From assembly GCA_000231825.2 (NCBI GenBank), contig JH720302.1, positions 512,494-576,493 on the forward strand: DNA of 64,000 bases. Direction: 5' to 3'. How positions within the stretch are numbered: position 1 is the stretch's first letter; each line of letters begins with the position of its first letter. The translations under genes were made by a program, and so were the position numbers. Under the pieces are notes generated by a model, which was given only the letters and a program-made list of their open reading frames with translations, was not told the origin of the DNA and searched no databases. This DNA comes from Tetrahymena elliotti 4EA (Eukaryota > Ciliophora > Oligohymenophorea > Hymenostomatida > Tetrahymenidae). Positions 58,448-64,000 of this stretch are shown one piece after another.

Positions 58448-59599
58448 TATTTTAAGATTAAATATTTATTGGTTTTTAAGTTTTTGATGAATTATTTTTT
58501 TTAATTTAATTAATCTAATTAAAGAAAACTAAAGATAAAATAAGTAATAGATATTTTCACGCTAAAAGAAAAAAAAAATTTAGTTAAAATCTATGTTTGA
58601 ACTGCTAGCTGTTTACTTTACTTTAAAAAGCATGTTAATTGTTTTTTCACAGTAAAAAAGAAAATTAAAGATTTTCACACAAAATAATAATTAAAATATA
58701 TTATTTATATTCTTTCTAAATATTTTGAAAGCCGTTATTTTATAGAAACAATTCAGAAATAAATCAAAATTATTGTTTTTGGGATTTAATTTACTTTTTT
58801 GAATTTTTATTTCTGAAATATTAAGAAAATCTATCTTAAAATTTTGATATTAACTTTATCTATTTCTTTAAAATTTCTCTTTAAAATGAAAGACTTTCTC
58901 TTTTTTTAAACTCGTTTTTTCTCTGAATTAATTTTATTTTCAAGTAGATTGAAAATATTTTACCTCATTTAAAAAATAAAATAAAAATTTTAATTCTAAA
59001 TTTGATATTTTTATGATTTTTTATTTCAAAGAATCTGAAAAGAAAAGAAGGATTTGGTTTTAATCTAAAGAAATGAAAAAAGGAGATTAATAATAAATAT
59101 CTTTTTTTTAAAATTAAATAATTTAACTTACTAAATTTCAAAAGAAAAATAAATGAAAAATATGTTTTTTTCTTATTTTTTTATTTTTGATTATTTTAAA
59201 TATTTTATTTAAAAAATAAAATGGGTTTTCTTTTGAATAAATGAATAATTTTTTGTTCGATAAATAAGGAGATGCAGATGGTGTGGGCACTAAAAAAAAG
59301 AAGAAATAAAATGAAAAAATATTTAGTTTTTTAAAGATTTATTTGGTGAGGAATTCAAATCATTAAAATAAAATATTAATAGAGATATGTAATTGCCCAA
59401 TTGAAGATTCAGAAGTGTTCTGATGAGAAGCTTTTATTTATTTTTGAAAAGGAAATATAGATGATGGATATTCTAATAGCTTTGAATTTATATATGAAGA
59501 AAATTTTTTTTCTAAGATATATAATAGTAACAACAATAATAATAATTATCATAATTTCATAAGAACAAATAGCAAAAGTAATAAAAAATTTAAGGAATC
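58448..59599. other. divergent intergenic region
   Basis: Lies between the divergent starts of a Cys-rich gene (minus) and the vWA gene (plus), so it holds both promoters. It is very A+T-rich, with long T runs near 59100-59220. A slightly less biased patch is at 59260-59520, but no convincing exon was seen. Confidence 0.5.
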
Positions 59600-61489
59600 A
59601 TGGATTAGGTAGAGGAGCAAAAGTAGTAAATTCCATAGGAATAATAAGCTCAAGAACCTGCTGACTTGTCATCTTAGCAATAAGAGCAAGTATAAAATGA
59701 CTTGTCTCAAGATTAATAGCAATAACAATAACAATAGCCATAACAGTAGGCCCAACAACCTCCAGTATAAAAATATACAGAATATGAAATTATGCAATTG
59801 ATGTCTCTTTCTAAATTGAATCCTGAATAAATGGCAGCTATTAAAGAATTCTTCGCTACATAACAATTTACACAATCCAGTTATTAACCATCTTACTCAT
59901 AATAACAATTATATCCATAATAGCAATATGAAGAAGCTAGCTATTATACCCGTAATGTTGATTAAGATTATGGAGATGATGAATTAACAGAATCTGGATT
60001 AGAATCTAAGATGGGTATTAAGGAATTCTAATATAACCTTAGTGAAAATCTAGAATTAGATATTCGTTGCAGACATAAGAAAATTGTTGTCAAGAATAAT
60101 GAGCATTTATAGATGCCAGGTATGATTACAATCAGAACATGTGATCTTGATTATGAAAAACTCTTAAAGCATCATGAACATTTACAAACATTAGGTAGAC
60201 AAACTGTAGATTTGGTAGTAGTGATTGACAAATCTGGATCCATGGGAGGTGAGAAAATGTAAATGGTAAAGAATACATTACATAAAATTATTTAGTTGAT
60301 GTCTAATATGGATAGAATTTGCATTGTTTTATTCAATGATTATGGAGAAAGACCATTAACTTTTACAAGAGTTACTGATGAAAACAAGTAAAGTCTATTA
60401 AATTTAGTTAACTAAATAGAAGCTAATGGTGGTACTAACATCAGTGAAGGTATTAATCATGCATTGAGAGCTATTTAATGTAGAAAATTCAAAAATAATG
60501 TTACAAGTATTTTACTACTCTCTGATGGATAGGACACAAGTGCTTATAGTGGAGTTAAATAATATATTGAAAAATATGGTTTAAATGATGCATTTAACAT
60601 TGAAACTATTGGTTTTGGTAGTGATCATGATCCTAAACTTCTCAGACATATCAGCGATTAAAGAAATGGTACTTTCAACTTCATGCAAGATGTGAATTTC
60701 TTAGACACAGCTTTTATCAACATTTTTGCAGGTATGATATCTACTGTTGCTTAAAATCTTAAAATTGTTGTTAACTTCACTGTTCCTCCACAATTTAAGA
60801 ATTTTAGAGTCTCTAAAACATTCGGTGATAATTGGAAAAAAGTGAGTGACACTTAATATGAAATTAAATTAATTAACATCCTTTCTGGTGTAAGCAAAGA
60901 TTTTGTTTTTGAAGTTGAAGCTGACCCTTTTGATGAATAAGCAGAAAGCAGTATCACAGATGAAAACTGTTATTTCAACTTTATTAATACTGAATTGACT
61001 GCCTAATCAGTCAGCTCTAAAGAAGAAGCACATAAAGTTAAGTCATTGCAATTATAATTAATTGATGGAAGAACTACCATTGAAGGAACTGAAATAGAAG
61101 AAGATGGAGAAGTAGTTGAAAATTATTTTAGAGTTTTAAGTGCTCAAGCTATTCAAGAAGGACAGGAATAAGCAGAACGTGGATTTTTTGAAAAAGCAAA
61201 TGAAAATCTATAGAAACTTATTGATAAAATATCAAGTAGCAGATATTCAGAAAAATACAATGTCAAAAACTGTTTAGAAGAGCTTCAAAATTGCAAATAG
61301 CACTGCAACAGCAATAACTTCTAAAAACTAGGATAAGGTATCTTCTCTTCAGGAGCTCAGTCTCTCTTAAACTAAATGGCCTCATCCAGCAGTCACTCTG
61401 GAAGAGCTGACTTGAAAAAGTTTATAAACTTTAGCAATAACATGCAAAAAATTTTTTCCTAGCAATACACATCTTCCTACTAAAACTGA
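59600..61489 (+). CDS. von Willebrand factor A-domain protein with poly-Gln N-terminus
   Basis: Single-exon gene of 629 residues. The N-terminal 110 residues are Gln-rich (MDQVEEQKQQIPQEQQAQEP, then a run of about 9 Gln), encoded by mixed TAA, TAG and CAA. After a linker with YTEYEIMQLMSLSKLNPEQM comes a conserved beta strand region and a vWA domain from about residue 205. The metal-binding MIDAS motif is complete: DKSGS at 210-214, the Thr in GGTNISEG, and LLLSDGQD. After the vWA fold a beta-rich part (VNFTVPPQFKNFRVS) and a helical C-terminus (EKANENLQKLIDKI) follow. There is no signal peptide or membrane helix, so it is probably a cytosolic vWA protein akin to the RING/vWA proteins of ciliates and plants, though no RING was seen. 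Ligand unknown. Confidence 0.85.
59702..59765 (+). repeat. mixed-codon poly-Gln tract
   Basis: TAA, TAG and CAA codons alternate to give an almost pure Gln run broken by Pro and Ala. In the standard code this would be a string of stops, so it is strong local evidence for the reassigned code. Confidence 0.8.
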
Positions 61490-62078
61490 TCATGAATTTC
61501 TTTAAAAATATAAAAAGAAATTTGATAAAAAAGGGAGTAAATAATTACTTATGGTTAGATGTGTTTTTAATTCAATAGCATTTTTTTTAATTATTTTATA
61601 CTTTATCATTGCTAAGCTCAATTTTTTGAAAAAAATAAATATATAAAACAAACATTCAATTATTTTAAACAAACAAACTATTTCATTTTTTTAGAGCTAA
61701 AAATTTTAATGTTTAATAAAAAATTTTTTTTCAAAACTTTTTATTGCTTTGTTTAAACATAAACAATTTGTATCAACTGAAACTTAACTCATTTAAAAAT
61801 AAATTAATATTTAAATAATTTATATTTAATTATTATTATAAATTATATATTAATAAATTAAAAGAAAGTAAGATAAAAAAGGAGATTAAAAATAAATTAA
61901 TTTTTTCTTTGAAAGAAACAGTTTAATATAGTTACATAAAAGAAATATATATTTGCTTAATAGTAATTTACAAATTTTTTTAAGCAATAAAATGGCTGTT
62001 TTAGTGAAATTTATTTGATTAATTTAAAGAGTTTAGTCTAAAAATATTTTTTATTATTTTGAATAAAAGAAGAATTAT
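61490..62078. other. spacer between convergent genes
   Basis: A+T-rich 3' flanks of two converging genes, with AAACAAAC near 61645-61680 and TA-rich runs near 61800-61860. No protein-like frame was seen. Confidence 0.6.
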
Positions 62079-63952
62079 TCAAATTTAGCTTGAAACCAAT
62101 TTAAGCATGTGGTTTTTATATTGGTCAATTAAATTTAGTTTTAATTTTTCAGTCATATCTTTGTTAAGTTGGAAGGCTTTTGAAAAGTTTAAAGCAACTT
62201 GAATGGGATCATCATCTTCACTTAATGATATTTTACCATGTTTACCATTTGTTAAGGTTATATTCGCAAAGTAAAATGGAGTATGCTTAGTCTTTTATCT
62301 TTCTAACATTGATGGAGGCTTAAATTATTTATTTTTATTTTGCTCATAATAAGTTCCAGTTCTAATTTTTTCTCTACGAGCCTTTTCTTCTTGAGTCTTT
62401 TCAAACCCATGCTTCATTCTTTTAACAGCCTATTCAAAACCTTTTACAGATAGATTATTTTCTTCTTTGCTTTTTTCCTTGATAGAATCCTCTTTGTTCT
62501 TCTAGTTAGAGGAATACTTATTTTTACTTGCAGATGGGTGCTGGGAAGAAGATGATTCTGAAATTGGAGAATGAGAAATCTTTGACTAGATATGTGAATA
62601 TTACTTTTGTTTGCTATTTGTTTAAGGTTTAAACGTGCACTCTCCTAGTTCTTAGCATTGCTTTTCTATTAAGCTCTAATATTGAATAATTTCTCTTTTC
62701 TTAGGAGTCTAATAATTGTATAATCTTGAGACTACATCACAATTTCCTTTTGTATTTTTCATCAATTATTCATTAAATTTTTTACTACTTCCTAAATTAG
62801 GCTAAAAAGTACATTCATCTTTCTACTTTTCATATTCTTTATCTTCTTTGTCTAAAATCCATTTTTTTATAATTTCTTATTTCCATTCTTCATGTTACTT
62901 CATTAAGTTAATAACTCTTGCTTCTTCTTTAGATTTAGATGGAGAAAGACTGTCTCTTCCTTCATATTCTAAAATTTAAGATTTCTAATTTGATCTCTTC
63001 TTTGGAGTAACTAAGTTATTTGTCTAAGAATGTGCCTATTTAGCTTTTCTTCTTAAAATATCATGAGGAGAAGAGTATTTATGTTCTCCAAATGTGACTT
63101 CTTTTTCATTCTAATAATCAGGCTAGCTTGATTGTATTTATTCATATTAATCCTTACTAACCTCAGTAATATTCATTCCTTAAATTATTCCTTATGGCTC
63201 ATATTTTTAATAGCTTAGATATTTCTAACTTTAAGTAGAATATGCGCTGATTTTTTAATTATAAGAATTATTGTTATTATTTATATTTTGATATGATTAA
63301 GTGTTGTTATTTTTTGATAAGTAAGCAGGAAGGGAATGAATTGTGGCAGTGTCATCTTAGGGATTAAATTTTCCTGTTTAGTATCCTAATATATTATCAG
63401 ACTAATATAAATTATCTCTCTAATCACTAGAAGTAGTATATCTTCTATCTCTACCTTCAGATACAGTCATTGCAGTGTAATTATTAATATTATTATTACT
63501 ATTTGCAGAATTTACTCCTGCTTACTCTGAATGCCTTTTGATCCTATTAATTAAATTAGATATATCCTATTCTACATTTAATGGATTGTCTTTCTTCTTC
63601 ATATTTACAGAATAGTGAGAAGAAGATTAAGACCTTCCTCTTGGCATGTTAGATGAGCTAAAAGAATTGTCTGCAGCATTACTATTAATCACAATATTTT
63701 AATTGGAACCACTCTTAATACTTTAGCTTTCAGCTTAAGCAATATTTAAATTAGATCCTTTGCTATTTGAAAACGAAACTCTCCTTTTCTTCACTTTCAC
63801 ATCTTTAGTTAAATTCATCAGTATTTAATTTAATCTATCTTAAGAAACTACTCTTTCCCAAGACACTATAAAATCATCTAAAATAGACTCTGGAAATTAC
63901 TAGCATTTGCCATCTTCATCATTATGATTTCTAATATTATAAAATATCAATT
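62079..63952 (-). CDS. hypothetical CTFxP-motif protein, 5' end outside window
   Basis: Long open exon (about 624 residues) that begins after a probable intron acceptor near 63953; earlier exons would lie beyond the window. The N-terminal half is Ser/Asn/Gln-rich and looks disordered. Two copies of a short motif, ECTFQPNLGSSKKF and ECTFKPQTNSKQK, are of the kind seen repeated in many ciliate and flagellate cytoskeletal, ciliary or basal-body proteins. The C-terminus is a compact conserved-looking module (TPFYFANITLTNGKHGKISL, SEDDDPIQVALNFSKAFQLN) that ends about 20 residues before the TGA. That module, an acidic DDDP followed by A-x-x-F, may be a protein-interaction fold. A ciliary or cytoskeletal role is a guess from the motif only. 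There is no membrane segment. Confidence 0.7.
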
Positions 63953-64000
63953 AAAAAATATTTTTTAAAGTTTAATTTGTTAGAGCTAATTATATTTATT
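63953..64000 (-). other. probable intron at window edge
   Basis: On the minus strand this stretch reads as A+T-rich DNA ending in TTTTATAATATTAG just before the open exon, as expected for an intron 3' end. It could instead be 5' UTR. Confidence 0.4.

Noticed and set aside
59669..59875. Minus-strand Leu-rich ORF
   Set aside because: It is the antisense of the poly-Gln tract of the vWA gene.

Overview
The window looks like macronuclear DNA of a Tetrahymena-like ciliate. It is very A+T rich. TAA and TAG occur inside clearly conserved protein sequence where glutamine fits, and TGA is the only codon that ends genes. Introns are short, A+T rich and GT...AG. In the standard code almost every gene here looks shattered, so all calls below use the ciliate code (TAA/TAG = Gln).

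Layout. 1-2274 holds no recognisable gene. 2275-6228 (+) is an orthologue of NSMAF/FAN, a GRAM/PH-BEACH-WD40 protein. A doubtful relic (6941-7397) lies before a Sec14/CRAL-TRIO lipid-transfer protein (7398-9157, +) with an MGC N-terminus. 9817-21337 and 22023-32944 (+) are two tandem copies of one giant gene. Its product is a secreted or membrane protein with a signal peptide, Cys-rich furin-like repeats, a long beta-rich part, GGAI-type beta-helix repeats, an EGF-like segment and a multi-pass membrane C-terminus. About 4.4 kb of the two copies, introns included, looks identical by eye, while the flanking parts are clearly diverged.

Three tandem single-exon leucine-rich-repeat genes follow (33641-40579, +), with an orphan ORF between the second and third. 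Then comes the translation initiation factor eIF3a (42135-46087, +), rich in charged coiled coil and ending in a poly-Asn tail. On the minus strand are a fourth LRR protein (46903-48708), a large membrane-bound PAS-hybrid histidine kinase with a C-terminal receiver (49108-54360), and two paralogous secreted Cys-rich proteins with GPI-type tails (56082-56651 and 57761-58447). The window ends with a plus-strand poly-Gln/von Willebrand A protein (59600-61489) and the 3' part of a minus-strand gene with CTFxP motifs (62079 to about 63952).

The genes do not form operons, as expected for a ciliate. The themes are surface proteins and local tandem duplication (giant membrane genes, LRR genes, Cys-rich genes), set among housekeeping genes (eIF3a) and signalling or membrane-trafficking genes (FAN, Sec14, histidine kinase). 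Exon limits were set by eye from reading frame and GT/AG. All identity statements are by eye, not from an alignment.
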